Shown here one piece after another: positions 15,803-23,401 of a stretch of 23,401 bases of DNA. The notes beneath the pieces were generated by a model. The model was not told the origin of the DNA, did no database searches, and was given only the letters and a program-made list of their open reading frames with translations. This stretch comes from SMXL01 sp036985715. Lineage in GTDB: Bacteria > Bacteroidota > Rhodothermia > Rhodothermales > UBA10348. Position numbers and translations under genes: made by a program. Within the stretch, counting starts at the first letter, position 1. Every line of letters starts with the position of its first letter. The DNA lies in NCBI GenBank assembly GCA_036985715.1, contig BTQE01000046.1:1-23401 (forward strand). The letters are read 5' to 3'.

Positions 15803-16618
15803 ATGTCCTGGTGGGAAGCAGCACTGTTGGGTCTGATTCAGGGAGTAACCGAGTTTCTACCGGTCTCATCGTCAGGTCATCTGGTTCTCGGGCGACATTT
15901 ACTTGGCGTGGGCACGGATCCAGGAAGTGGAATTCTGTTCGAAGCCCTGGTACATCTTGGCACCGTATTTAGCATCATCGTCGTCTATCGGCGAGAAATC
16001 CTGGCCCTCACCCTGGAATTTGTGCGCGGGGTAGTTCGACCTTCAGATTACCGGTCGATGTGGTCGGAAAATGAATCGTTTCGACTCTCGATTCTGATCC
16101 TGGTTACCATGATTCCGACTGGAATCACCTACCTGGTATTCAAGAATTCGATCGAGGCAGCCTTCGCGAATCCACGGTTTACTTCTGCGATGCTTCTGGT
16201 AACGGGTCTAGTACTCCTCCTGACACGACTCAGAAAGAAACCCAGCGGCCAGGTGACTACGCTCAAGGCAATCGGCATCGGGATCGCTCAGTCCGCAGCC
16301 ATGCTCCCAGGTATCTCGAGATCAGGAGCTACTATAAGCGCGGGCATCTACCTGGATGTGGAGCCGGAGCGAGCGACAAACTTTTCGTTTCTCATGTTAT
16401 TACCCGTCGTGCTGATTGGCGCAGTTTTGGAAGTGTCGGAGTCGATTTCAACGGGTGTCTCGCTAGTCTGGACTCCCATGATAATCGGCCTGATCGTTGC
16501 ATTTCTTTCAGGCATTTTGGCCATCAAGCTCGTCCTCGATGTGGTTCGCAAAGGACGTCTGGAATATTTCGCCATCTATCTCTTCATCATAGGCGGAATT
16601 GGACTGAGCCTCTTGTAG
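15803..16618 (+). CDS. uppP: Undecaprenyl-diphosphatase (UppP/BacA)
   Basis: A 271-residue polytopic membrane enzyme that dephosphorylates undecaprenyl diphosphate so the lipid carrier can be reused for cell-wall and glycan synthesis. Motif 1 is QGVTEFLPVSSSGHLVL, with Glu17 and His26; motif 2 is PGISRSGATISAG, with Arg173. Hydrophobic helices alternate with short loops through to FAIYLFIIGGIGLSLL. Length is normal for the family. It is 80 bp downstream of the NFACT gene on the same strand. Confidence 0.96.
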   Translation: MSWWEAALLGLIQGVTEFLPVSSSGHLVLGRHLLGVGTDPGSGILFEALVHLGTVFSIIVVYRREILALTLEFVRGVVRPSDYRSMWSENESFRLSILILVTMIPTGITYLVFKNSIEAAFANPRFTSAMLLVTGLVLLLTRLRKKPSGQVTTLKAIGIGIAQSAAMLPGISRSGATISAGIYLDVEPERATNFSFLMLLPVVLIGAVLEVSESISTGVSLVWTPMIIGLIVAFLSGILAIKLVLDVVRKGRLEYFAIYLFIIGGIGLSLL

Positions 16619-16853
16619 AATTGCAGTCGCTGCGGGAGTCGAGTCCTTAGCGGATATAACTTCATGGCGTGCAAGAGATAAGTCGATTCAGACCAAGCTG
16701 GTATCGGTCAATAAACGACCGTTTGGGCCTTAAGACCGGCTCGTTTCACCCGATAACAGACCTGACTGCCAGACAACTCCCGTAGAACGGCTCAATCCTT
16801 CAAATGGACCGGGTTCCGGGACTTTTGGATCAGAATCGTCGAAAGAAAAGTTT
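16619..16853. other. Intergenic region with a short hairpin
   Basis: This 235-bp gap between uppP and the NtrC-type regulator has no gene-like frame and no tRNA shape. CGGTC (16705-16709) can pair with GACCG (16717-16721) around a 7-nt loop, followed only by TTT, so a weak terminator is possible. A promoter for the regulator gene is expected here but not recognised. Confidence 0.4.
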
Positions 16854-18332
16854 ATGCCATATCGGATATTTGTCGTAGATGACGACGAGCATTACGCACG
16901 CATGCTGAGCTATCGTCTGGATAAGAATCCAGATTACTCAGTCAAGGTGTTTAATAGTGGCGAAGAAGTCCTAGAGGGGCTCTCTGAAAAACCCGACGTG
17001 ATCCTGCTCGATATCATGATGCCCGGTATCGATGGCATCGAGGTTCTGGGTGAGGTCGTGTCCAAGCTCCCGGGCGTTCCCGTCATCATGGTTTCTGCCC
17101 AGGGAATTATCGACACAGCCGTCGAATCGATGAAACTCGGCGCTTACGACTACATCACGAAAGGTCAGGACGATCTCGTTAAGCTCGATACGGTTGTGAA
17201 GCACGTTCTTGAGAAAGTGTCGATGGAAAGAGAACTCGACACACTTCGCAAGGAGGTCACCAACAAGTACAAGATCAAGGGACTGATTGGTGACAGCGCT
17301 CCTATGCAACATGTCTATCACCTCGTTCAAAAGGCAGTTCGAGGAGATTTGACCGTGGCTATCCAGGGCGAGAGTGGAACAGGAAAGGAATTGGTAGCGA
17401 AAGCGATCCACTTCAACTCGAATCGAAAAAGGGGCCCCTTCGTCGTAGTGAACTGCGCAGCGATCGCCCGCGAGCTGATGGAGAGTGAGTTTTTTGGTCA
17501 CGAGAAGGGCTCCTTTACGGGTGCCCACACCAGGAAAATTGGCAAGTTCGAACAAGCCGACGAAGGAACCATCTTCTTGGATGAGATAGGCGAACTTAAT
17601 CTGGATCTCCAGGCAAAACTACTTCGTGCTCTTCAGGAAGGAGAATTGCAGCGAGTGGGCGGCAACGAGACGATTGATTTCGACGCTCGGGTGATTAGCG
17701 CGACGAATCAGGATATCATCAAGATGATCCGATCAGGGAAGTTCAGGGAAGACCTTTATTATCGACTTTTCCAGTATCCCATTCCACTGCCTCCACTCCG
17801 AGAGCGCGGACAGGACATGCTGCTACTCACCAATTATTTCTTCCGCGAGTACACGAAGCAACATTCGGATTTCAAGGGGAAAACTATTTCGATTGAGGCG
17901 CGGAAGGCCATTACGAACTATTCGTGGCCGGGCAACGTGCGCGAGCTGAAAAGTGCCGTGGAACGCGGCATCCTGATATCAGATGGTGAAGCCATTTCGG
18001 CAACCGACCTCATGATTCATGGAGCCAATCCTATTTCTGCATGGGAGGACCGTTTGACTCTGGCCGACGCGGCTGAGACCATTTTCCCCGTCTCACCGCA
18101 ACCCAAGGTTGCACTTCCCAGTACAAACGGCTCGAGTAGCTACGAATCGCCTAATCTCGAACCCCTGGGTGGTGACGGTCAGGGCATCGTTTCTCTCGAA
18201 GAACTCAAGCAACGTGCGGTCGAGCACGCGTATGACCGCTGCGATGGTAACGTTGACCGTGCAGCCGTTGAGCTTGGAATCGGAAGAGCGACCATGTACC
18301 GACTATTGAAGAAATATCAACTGATGAGTTGA
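16854..18332 (+). CDS. NtrC-type sigma-54-dependent response regulator
   Basis: A 492-residue three-domain activator. The receiver domain (1-125) has the acidic pocket Asp9-Asp10-Asp11 and phosphoacceptor Asp53 (VILLDIMMPG). The AAA+ domain has Walker A GESGTGKE (172-179), the sigma-54-contact loop GSFTGA (219-224; the commoner form is GAFTGA) and Walker B TIFLDEIG (Asp243-Glu244), with the R-finger region RSGKFREDLYYRL and SWPGNVREL. A poorly conserved linker of about 60 residues leads to a Fis-type helix-turn-helix (VDRAAVELGIGRATMYRLLKKY). It would activate sigma-54 promoters after phosphorylation. No histidine kinase or rpoN is next to it, so partner and targets are unknown. Confidence 0.95.
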   Translation: MPYRIFVVDDDEHYARMLSYRLDKNPDYSVKVFNSGEEVLEGLSEKPDVILLDIMMPGIDGIEVLGEVVSKLPGVPVIMVSAQGIIDTAVESMKLGAYDYITKGQDDLVKLDTVVKHVLEKVSMERELDTLRKEVTNKYKIKGLIGDSAPMQHVYHLVQKAVRGDLTVAIQGESGTGKELVAKAIHFNSNRKRGPFVVVNCAAIARELMESEFFGHEKGSFTGAHTRKIGKFEQADEGTIFLDEIGELNLDLQAKLLRALQEGELQRVGGNETIDFDARVISATNQDIIKMIRSGKFREDLYYRLFQYPIPLPPLRERGQDMLLLTNYFFREYTKQHSDFKGKTISIEARKAITNYSWPGNVRELKSAVERGILISDGEAISATDLMIHGANPISAWEDRLTLADAAETIFPVSPQPKVALPSTNGSSSYESPNLEPLGGDGQGIVSLEELKQRAVEHAYDRCDGNVDRAAVELGIGRATMYRLLKKYQLMS

Positions 18333-18449
18333 TTCTTGACCTGGGTTCGATCAGGGGCCTCGTCCCGGGATGTTTTCAAAGCTACCAACCTATATTAGCC
18401 AGAGTCGGTACGGACACCGTTTCTTTGGTTCACGAAATCCGGATTGGGT

Positions 18450-19265
18450 ATGCGACTGTCTTCGTATGAACGCGACGTTCAGCGCGATATTGATTCCTGG
18501 CAGCACGGTAGCGTTTCGCTGTTGACTCAGGCCATAAACTGGGCCATGCAGCCGGTTGACTGGGTGGTTCGACAGATCATTCCCGAGGAGTTGCTTGATC
18601 AGGCTGATTCAGCCGTATCGCAGTCGCTTTCTCTTCTGAACGATGCCTCCAAATGGACGCTGGACGATCGGGATCTTCTGGCCAGGGCTAAGTCTATTGG
18701 ACTCGAAATCGAATCGCTCGACGAACTCCGTGAAAGTGATTTGAAGAAGCTCGATGAGCTGGCACGTGGCTTTTTCTCGGAGAACGCGATTCTGGCAGCC
18801 GTCGAAGGCGGAGGTACGGGTCTCGGCGGCGTGGTATTTATCGCAGCAGATATTCCTCTTCTCTTCGCCATAAACCTGCGACTGATTCAGCAGATTGGAG
18901 GGGCCTACGGCTTCCCGATGGACGGCCCCGAATTCAGCCCCGTTGTACTCTCCATTTTCAATGCAGCCGCATCGAGCAGTCGAGAGGCCAAGACAGCCGC
19001 AGTCAAAGAAATTTCCGTCGCAGGCGCAGCAATCGCTGGAGACACGAATTACAAAGGGAAGGTGAGGGGCACATTTCGCGAACAGAATCGACATCTGCCG
19101 CGTGAGTTGGCGAAGAATATTGTCGGACGGAAGCTGGCCCAAACGATCCCGATTGCGGGAGCGGCGATCGGTGCAGGGGTAAACTATTGGTTTACGACGG
19201 AAACCGCCGAGTGCGCTTATATGTTGTTCCGTGCTCTGTACATCGAACGAAAGGAACGCCTGTAG
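18450..19265 (+). CDS. EcsC-family protein
   Basis: A 271-residue protein of the EcsC type (a family named after a gene beside the Bacillus Ecs transporter, function unclear). Typical features are YERDVQRDIDSWQ near the start, ILAAVEGGGTGLGGVVFIAADIPLLFAINLRLIQQIG in the middle (a glycine-rich hydrophobic stretch, given here in parts: AAVEGGGTGLGG, VVFIAADIPLLFA), and IPIAGAAIGAGVNYWF followed by the C-terminal helix. The hydrophobic stretches suggest membrane contact. ATG at 18450 is preferred; TTG at 18444 adds two residues. der starts 17 bp downstream and may be co-transcribed. Confidence 0.82.
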   Translation: MRLSSYERDVQRDIDSWQHGSVSLLTQAINWAMQPVDWVVRQIIPEELLDQADSAVSQSLSLLNDASKWTLDDRDLLARAKSIGLEIESLDELRESDLKKLDELARGFFSENAILAAVEGGGTGLGGVVFIAADIPLLFAINLRLIQQIGGAYGFPMDGPEFSPVVLSIFNAAASSSREAKTAAVKEISVAGAAIAGDTNYKGKVRGTFREQNRHLPRELAKNIVGRKLAQTIPIAGAAIGAGVNYWFTTETAECAYMLFRALYIERKERL

Positions 19266-19282
19266 TAAAAGGCGATCATTCT

Positions 19283-20584
19283 ATGCCGCTCGTTGCCATT
19301 GTTGGGCGCCCGAATGTCGGGAAGTCCACGCTCTTTAATCGTTTTACCGAAGAACGCCGCGCGATTGTCGACGACGTCCCGGGCGTCACCCGCGATCGCG
19401 TTTTCGGAACGGTGGAATGGTCCGGAAGGATATTCTCGCTCGTCGATACCGGTGGGTTTATTCAGGACTCGACGGATCGTATTGAGGCCGCCGTTCGGGA
19501 GCAGGTGCACATCGCGATCGATGAGGCAGATGTCTTGCTTTTCGTCGTGGATGTGAAAAGCGGCATTACTGACCTGGATGAGCAGATGGCCGAGATTCTC
19601 CGCAAAGGGGACAAGTCGGTTATTACACTCGTAAACAAAGCCGACAACGAAGAACTGCGGTGGGAGACATCTTCATTCTATCAACTTGGTTTAGGAGAAG
19701 TCTACGGGGTCGGCGCTCTGAATGGGATCGGGACCGGAGACCTTTTGGATGCCGTGGTCGAAGCACTTCCGGAAAAAGAACACGCCGAACCCAACGACCG
19801 GCTTCGGATCGCGATTATTGGGCGCCCGAATGTGGGGAAGTCCTCTCTAACCAACACCTTGCTTGGAGAAAATCGTTCGATCGTCACTGAAATCAGCGGT
19901 ACAACCCGTGATGCCATTGACTCTACGCTCAAATATCATGGCCGGGAAGTGGTATTGGTCGACACTGCGGGTCTACGAAAACGGACGCGAATCACTGAAA
20001 ATATTGAGTTTTATGCTCATTTAAGGACGGAGCGGGCAATTGAATCCTGTGACGTAGCCGTGCTCCTCATTGACGCGACGGATGACATGCAGTCCCAGGA
20101 CATTCGCGTTTTGAAGACTGCGGAGCGCCTGAACAAGGGTCTCGTGATCGGGATCAATAAATGGGATTTGATTGAGAAAGAGACCAACACGGCAAAAGAG
20201 TTCGAAACCCGAATACGTGACCGATTGAAAACCTTGGAATACGTTCCGGTGATTACGATTTCAGCCGAGACCAGACAGAGGACCTGGAAGCTGCTCGACA
20301 AAGTTTTGGAAGTCGAAGCAAATAGGCGGGTGCGTGTCACAACGAGCAAACTCAACGACACGCTTCGACCGGCGATAGCCAAGCATCATCCGGCCCTGTA
20401 CCGAGGTCGACGCGTCAAGATCAACTACATGACGCAGGTCCGTGAATGGCCGCCGGTATTCAATTTCTTCTGCAATCATCCTCAAGGGATAAAAGAGCCG
20501 TACCGGCGCTTTCTGGAAAATAAAATACGTGAGCATTTTGGATTTGAAGGCGTTCCGATCACGCTGGTTTTCAAGGCGAAGTAG
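19283..20584 (+). CDS. der: Ribosome assembly GTPase Der (EngA)
   Basis: A 433-residue protein with two tandem GTPase domains and a C-terminal KH-like domain, the hallmark of Der, which acts in 50S subunit maturation. Domain 1 has GRPNVGKSTLF, DDVPGVTRDR, DTGGF and NKAD; domain 2 (about residue 178 on) has IGRPNVGKSSLTN, EISGTTRDAID, DTAGLRKR and NKWD. The KH-like end includes YRGRRVKINYMTQV and FFCNHPQGIKEPYRRFLEN. ATG 19283 directly precedes the first P-loop strand, so upstream TTG/GTG extensions inside the EcsC-family gene are rejected. The near-identical DNA around the two P-loops reflects the family's internal duplication. Confidence 0.97.
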   Translation: MPLVAIVGRPNVGKSTLFNRFTEERRAIVDDVPGVTRDRVFGTVEWSGRIFSLVDTGGFIQDSTDRIEAAVREQVHIAIDEADVLLFVVDVKSGITDLDEQMAEILRKGDKSVITLVNKADNEELRWETSSFYQLGLGEVYGVGALNGIGTGDLLDAVVEALPEKEHAEPNDRLRIAIIGRPNVGKSSLTNTLLGENRSIVTEISGTTRDAIDSTLKYHGREVVLVDTAGLRKRTRITENIEFYAHLRTERAIESCDVAVLLIDATDDMQSQDIRVLKTAERLNKGLVIGINKWDLIEKETNTAKEFETRIRDRLKTLEYVPVITISAETRQRTWKLLDKVLEVEANRRVRVTTSKLNDTLRPAIAKHHPALYRGRRVKINYMTQVREWPPVFNFFCNHPQGIKEPYRRFLENKIREHFGFEGVPITLVFKAK

Positions 20585-20645
20585 GGCGCGGTTCAAGTTG
20601 AACGAAAGCTGAGCTTATGCCGAACTCCTGCGGGGCTCTTTCTGG

Positions 20646-20657
20646 ATTACCGGTAAT
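20646..20657. repeat. 12-bp perfect palindrome ATTACCGGTAAT upstream of the NuoI-like gene
   Basis: The palindrome lies in the 188-bp gap between der and the NuoI-like gene, followed by TTTT. It could be an operator or a short terminator stem without a loop; its position about 115 bp before the next start favours a regulatory site. Chance cannot be excluded. Confidence 0.3.
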
Positions 20658-20772
20658 TTTTGGATAAGCCGGTGCTTCTGACAGCGTCTGACTCTGAATT
20701 GCTTCAACGGAGTGCCTATCTTCCCGAACGAACAGCACCAGCCAGGTTCAGGATCCAAGAAACCAATCTCGA

Positions 20773-21396
20773 ATGCCCGGGAAGCCCGTTAATACCGCAA
20801 CAAAGAATGAACGGAAGCTCAACTTCTGGGAGCGACTCTATCTTCCGGAAGTGCTGAAAGGGCTCGGTTGGTCAATTCGCAAAATCTGGAATGAGCCGTC
20901 TTACACGTTTCAGTATCCAGAAGAGCAGTGGTATCCGCCGGACAGCTATCGAGGGCGCCCGGTTTTGGTCCAGGACGAAGGGAAAACTCGTTGCGTTTCG
21001 TGCAATTTGTGTGCACTTGCCTGTCCGCCTATGGCCATATCGATGGAGACCAAGGAGATTGACGGACCCAAGGAGAGGGAGCCAGCATGGTTTGAAATTA
21101 ACATGCTACGCTGCATTTATTGTGGCTTCTGTGAAGAAGTTTGCCCAGAGGAGGCCATCGTGATGTCGAAGGAATACGACATGACTTTTCAGGACAGAGA
21201 AGAAGCCATTTTTGGACTCGATCGCCTTCTGGTACCGAAAGAGCGTCTCGCTGACCGGCTGGCGTTTCTACGCAAGCAAAAGAATCCGCAATTCGGATCG
21301 ACATGGGAATATCAGCGCGAGAATAATCGTCACTCTTTAAGAGATATGACGACCGATACAGAGTCGACCCAGGCAGGGCAATTACCACGAAACTGA
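20773..21396 (+). CDS. nuoI: NADH-quinone oxidoreductase subunit I-like 2[4Fe-4S] protein
   Basis: A 207-residue ferredoxin-type protein. Two cluster motifs are complete: Cys74, 77, 80, 84 in CVSCNLCALACPP and Cys114, 117, 120, 124 in CIYCGFCEEVCPEEAI. The context matches NuoI, including YPEEQWYPPDSYRGRPVL before the first cluster and EINMLRCIYCGFC, YDMTFQDREEAIF after. NuoI carries clusters N6a and N6b passing electrons to quinone in complex I. It lacks any nuo neighbour here; der is upstream and an unknown gene 11 bp downstream. Complex I genes may be dispersed, or this could be a specialised copy. ATG 20773 is sensible; there is no strong ribosome site. Confidence 0.88.
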   Translation: MPGKPVNTATKNERKLNFWERLYLPEVLKGLGWSIRKIWNEPSYTFQYPEEQWYPPDSYRGRPVLVQDEGKTRCVSCNLCALACPPMAISMETKEIDGPKEREPAWFEINMLRCIYCGFCEEVCPEEAIVMSKEYDMTFQDREEAIFGLDRLLVPKERLADRLAFLRKQKNPQFGSTWEYQRENNRHSLRDMTTDTESTQAGQLPRN

Positions 21397-21407
21397 ACCA
21401 TATCCGA

Positions 21408-21920
21408 ATGTCCACTGCTTCCGAGGACACTGTGGAAGAGGGAAACATTCGATCGCTGCTTCGGCAACTCACTTATCTGGCGGAAGAACTCAAAGCACAA
21501 CGGTCGTTTTTGGCCCGAATTCCAGAGTCAATCCTCTCTTCGGCACCCTATGAAGATTCGGTCTCGATTCGCGGAAGATACGTGGCTCTTCTGGGAAGGG
21601 AAGAAGATGTGAACCGAAAAGTAATCGAGCACTTTGCATCGGGATCAGGGAATTTCGTTGCTATCACCGACGAGCAACCGACCTATGTGTCGCTCGGAAT
21701 CACAGACCTCGTCGATCGCATGATTGAGGCGAGGATGCTGAATGTCGATCGGATGCCGTGTGTCGACGACAGAGCGTGGTCTCGCGAGACGATTCTGAAC
21801 GATCAGGTCTTGAGCCTCCGCGCTTGGGCGTATCGCATGGTCATGCAGGATGCAGATGACTTGCGGGAGATCGCCATCCAGTTTTCAGAGCAAAAGGTTA
21901 CCTTTAAACCAGATGACTGA
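21408..21920 (+). CDS. Hypothetical protein, mostly helical
   Basis: A 170-residue soluble protein that I do not recognise with confidence. The N-terminal part (IRSLLRQLTYLAEELKAQRSFLARIP) is helical; the middle has IRGRYVALLGREEDVNRKVIEHF, and the end has LRAWAYRMVMQDADDLREIAIQF. The pattern of a loose four-helix bundle resembles DinB/YfiT-like proteins, but the metal-binding histidines of that family are absent, so this is only a suggestion. It starts 11 bp after the NuoI-like gene and probably shares its transcript. There is no signal peptide or membrane segment. Confidence 0.65.
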   Translation: MSTASEDTVEEGNIRSLLRQLTYLAEELKAQRSFLARIPESILSSAPYEDSVSIRGRYVALLGREEDVNRKVIEHFASGSGNFVAITDEQPTYVSLGITDLVDRMIEARMLNVDRMPCVDDRAWSRETILNDQVLSLRAWAYRMVMQDADDLREIAIQFSEQKVTFKPDD

Positions 21921-22035
21921 CATTTTGTCGGTAAGAAGGCACGAAATGGGGCCTGTCGATCGTTTGTTCAGAGTGAATTGGCTTGCGGCAGTATGATAAA
22001 AGGTTGTCATCTTTTTGAATTAGACTCAGTCTCGG

Positions 22036-22047
22036 CTTGATTTCAAG
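22036..22047. repeat. Short dyad CTTGA-tt-TCAAG before holA
   Basis: A 5-bp inverted repeat with a 2-bp centre in the 153-bp gap between the hypothetical gene and holA, 26 bp before the holA start. The gap also holds a TATGAT at 21992-21997 without a good partner box. Regulatory meaning is uncertain. Confidence 0.2.
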
Positions 22048-22073
22048 TCCGAAATCGCCGAATTGAAAGATAT

Positions 22074-23123
22074 ATGGCATCGAAAAAGGCGACATACGAG
22101 GATCTTGCGGCCGCATTCAAGCATGGTAATTTTAAGCCCATTTACCTGCTTTATGGCGAGGAACGCTATTTCATAGAGTCTCTACAGGCACTTTTGATTG
22201 AAAACGCACTCGAAGAGCATGAAAAGGACTTCAATCTGGATATTTTGTACGGCGCCGAGGCAGATGTACAAGACGTTTTGAGTATTTGCGCCAGTTATCC
22301 GCTCATGGCGCAGCGCCGCGTGGTGGTCATCCGAGATTTTGACAGATTGAAGGAAAATCGGCGATTTGCCGAATATGCCAGGCAACCCAACCCCACCGCG
22401 GTGGTCTTCCTGGTGTGTGGAAGCAAGCCGAAATTGTCGGCCCATCCATACCTGGCCCTCAGTAAACACGGTACGGCAGCCGAGTTTAAAGCGCTCTATC
22501 CAAACCAGATGCCGAGTTGGATCAAGCGAGAGGCGCGAAATCGGGGATATTCCATCGAGCCGAACGCTATACAGATGCTGATCGAATTCGTTGGGTGCAA
22601 TCTGCAAACCGCTGTAACCGAGCTCGAAAAGCTGGCTACGTATGCAGGCAGACGCGAGACGCTGACGGCGGACGACGTTGTCCAGGCAAGTGGGCAGACG
22701 CGAGAATTTAACGTATTTGAATTGCAACGCGCCATCGGAGAAATGCGCCATAATGACGCAATTCGGGTCACGGAACGATTGTTGCAACAGTCATCGAACC
22801 GGCGACAGGCGAGTACCAGGATTGTAGCGGTGCTTACATCCTACTTTATTAAGCTCTGGAAGCTGGTCGGAATTCAAAGATCCTCTGAAAAAAGAAGGAT
22901 TTCCGAAAAAGAGATGTCATCAAGCATCGGGGTTTCTCCGTTCTTCATAAAGGAGTATCTTATATGCTTGCGTCGATTTGACGAGAAAGCACTTTGCCGT
23001 GCCTTCTCGGCATTGCTCGCAGCAGATTACGAACTGAAAGGAGGGAGTTCGCGTAGCGAAAGACTGATACTGACTTTAATGCTGCGACGCATGTTGACAC
23101 CCGTTGCGCAAAAAGCCGCGTAA
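22074..23123 (+). CDS. holA: DNA polymerase III subunit delta (clamp loader)
   Basis: A 349-residue HolA protein, the wrench of the clamp loader that opens the beta sliding clamp. The N-terminus FKPIYLLYGEERYFIESLQALLI is diagnostic, followed by FNLDILYGAE, YPLMAQRRVVVIRDFD, PTAVVFLVCGSKPKLS, the middle-domain LIEFVGCNLQTAVTELEKLATY, and NVFELQRAIGEMRHNDAIRVTERLL in the C-terminal collar domain. Length is normal. The start lacks an obvious ribosome site. It is followed by an ECF sigma factor on the same strand. Confidence 0.94.
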   Translation: MASKKATYEDLAAAFKHGNFKPIYLLYGEERYFIESLQALLIENALEEHEKDFNLDILYGAEADVQDVLSICASYPLMAQRRVVVIRDFDRLKENRRFAEYARQPNPTAVVFLVCGSKPKLSAHPYLALSKHGTAAEFKALYPNQMPSWIKREARNRGYSIEPNAIQMLIEFVGCNLQTAVTELEKLATYAGRRETLTADDVVQASGQTREFNVFELQRAIGEMRHNDAIRVTERLLQQSSNRRQASTRIVAVLTSYFIKLWKLVGIQRSSEKRRISEKEMSSSIGVSPFFIKEYLICLRRFDEKALCRAFSALLAADYELKGGSSRSERLILTLMLRRMLTPVAQKAA

Positions 23124-23152
23124 CAGATACCAGCTGTCAACGAACGAAGAAT

Positions 23153-23169
23153 GCGGAAGGGGGTTCCGC
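23153..23169 (+). terminator. Small GC hairpin after holA / in the sigma factor leader
   Basis: GCGGAA (23153-23158) pairs with TTCCGC (23164-23169) around a GGGGG loop, followed by TTTA. It is 29 bp after the holA stop and just before the next gene, so it could be a weak terminator or an RNA hairpin that holds a purine-rich stretch near the sigma factor start. Confidence 0.3.
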
Positions 23170-23176
23170 TTTATAG

Positions 23177-23401
23177 ATGGAGAGTATGTCGAAGACAAAA
23201 GAAACAGGGGTTCTGAAAAAGCGCACGCTCAAAGTGAAAGCTTCTGAGATCGGGTTGTCGGGTGTGAATCCGAACAACCGGCATTACGAGGCGCTGGTTC
23301 AGATGAGCGATGAGGATTTGATGTCACAGTTCCAGATGGGGACGGTTGAGGCATTCGATATCCTGGTAAGCCGCTACAAAGATCCCCTCACGAATTACAT
23401 T
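23177..23401 (+). CDS. ECF-type RNA polymerase sigma factor, N-terminal part (cut by window edge)
   Basis: An open frame of 75 codons from ATG 23177 to the right edge. After a basic leader (TKETGVLKKRTLKVKA) and MSDEDLMSQFQMG comes TVEAFDILVSRYKDPLTNYI, the start of sigma region 2 in ECF (RpoE/SigW-like) factors. An alternative start is ATG 23186. The rest, including region 4 and any anti-sigma gene, lies outside. The leader before region 2 is longer than in many ECF factors, about 45 residues. Confidence 0.8.
   Translation, partial: MESMSKTKETGVLKKRTLKVKASEIGLSGVNPNNRHYEALVQMSDEDLMSQFQMGTVEAFDILVSRYKDPLTNYI

Noticed and set aside
16971..17555. 194-codon minus-strand frame opposite the NtrC-type regulator
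   Set aside because: Shadow of the receiver and AAA+ coding region; its protein is low-grade and lacks motifs.
19187..19282. Upstream extension of Der by 32 residues
   Set aside because: It lies inside the EcsC-family gene and the conserved Der N-terminus starts at ATG 19283.
20660..20857. 65-codon frame before and over the NuoI-like start
   Set aside because: It overlaps the NuoI-like gene in another frame and has no recognisable features.
22182..22787. 201-codon minus-strand frame opposite holA
   Set aside because: Shadow of holA, which has clear clamp-loader motifs.

Overview
The window looks like chromosomal core-plus-accessory DNA from a Rhodothermota/Bacteroidota-type bacterium. Four things support this: a short primary sigma factor of about 279 residues without region 1.1, a folP-cdaA neighbour pair, mostly weak Shine-Dalgarno sites, and a large secreted DUF11/SdrD-like/Asp-box protein. 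The assignment is an inference from gene content; there is no rRNA or other phylogenetic marker RNA here. I see no tRNA, rRNA, CRISPR array, insertion sequence or phage gene.

Layout. (a) 1-4154, minus strand: the N-terminal 1384 residues of a very large secreted multidomain protein that runs off the left edge. (b) 4155-4429: a divergent control region with promoter-like sites and a dyad. (c) 4430-7629, plus strand: a membrane-anchored GAF plus degenerate GGDEF protein, phosphopentomutase (deoB), and two tandem EutN/CcmL microcompartment vertex-type proteins. (d) 7646-10620, minus strand: lipoprotein, folP, cdaA and pcm, in that transcription order. (e) 10889-13544, plus strand: a GH3-family acyl-adenylating enzyme with an in-frame 15-bp tandem repeat, then the primary sigma factor and a clear terminator. 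(f) 13710-23401, plus strand: small membrane protein, NFACT/RqcH, uppP, orphan NtrC-type regulator, EcsC-family protein, der, lone NuoI-like ferredoxin, unknown 170-residue protein, holA, and the beginning of an ECF sigma factor cut by the right edge.

How the genes relate. Most are housekeeping: nucleoside/pentose phosphate metabolism (DeoB), folate (FolP), c-di-AMP signalling (CdaA), protein repair (Pcm), ribosome rescue (NFACT), ribosome assembly (Der), lipid carrier recycling (UppP), replication clamp loading (HolA) and transcription (primary sigma, NtrC-type activator, ECF sigma).

The most unusual points are the deoB plus two-vertex-protein cluster without any visible shell hexamer, the DUF11 domain that appears split by an SdrD-like insert in the surface protein, the repeat insert next to the adenylation motif of the GH3 enzyme, and the isolated NuoI-like gene. 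No complete novel multi-gene system is visible; the deoB/EutN cluster is the best lead.
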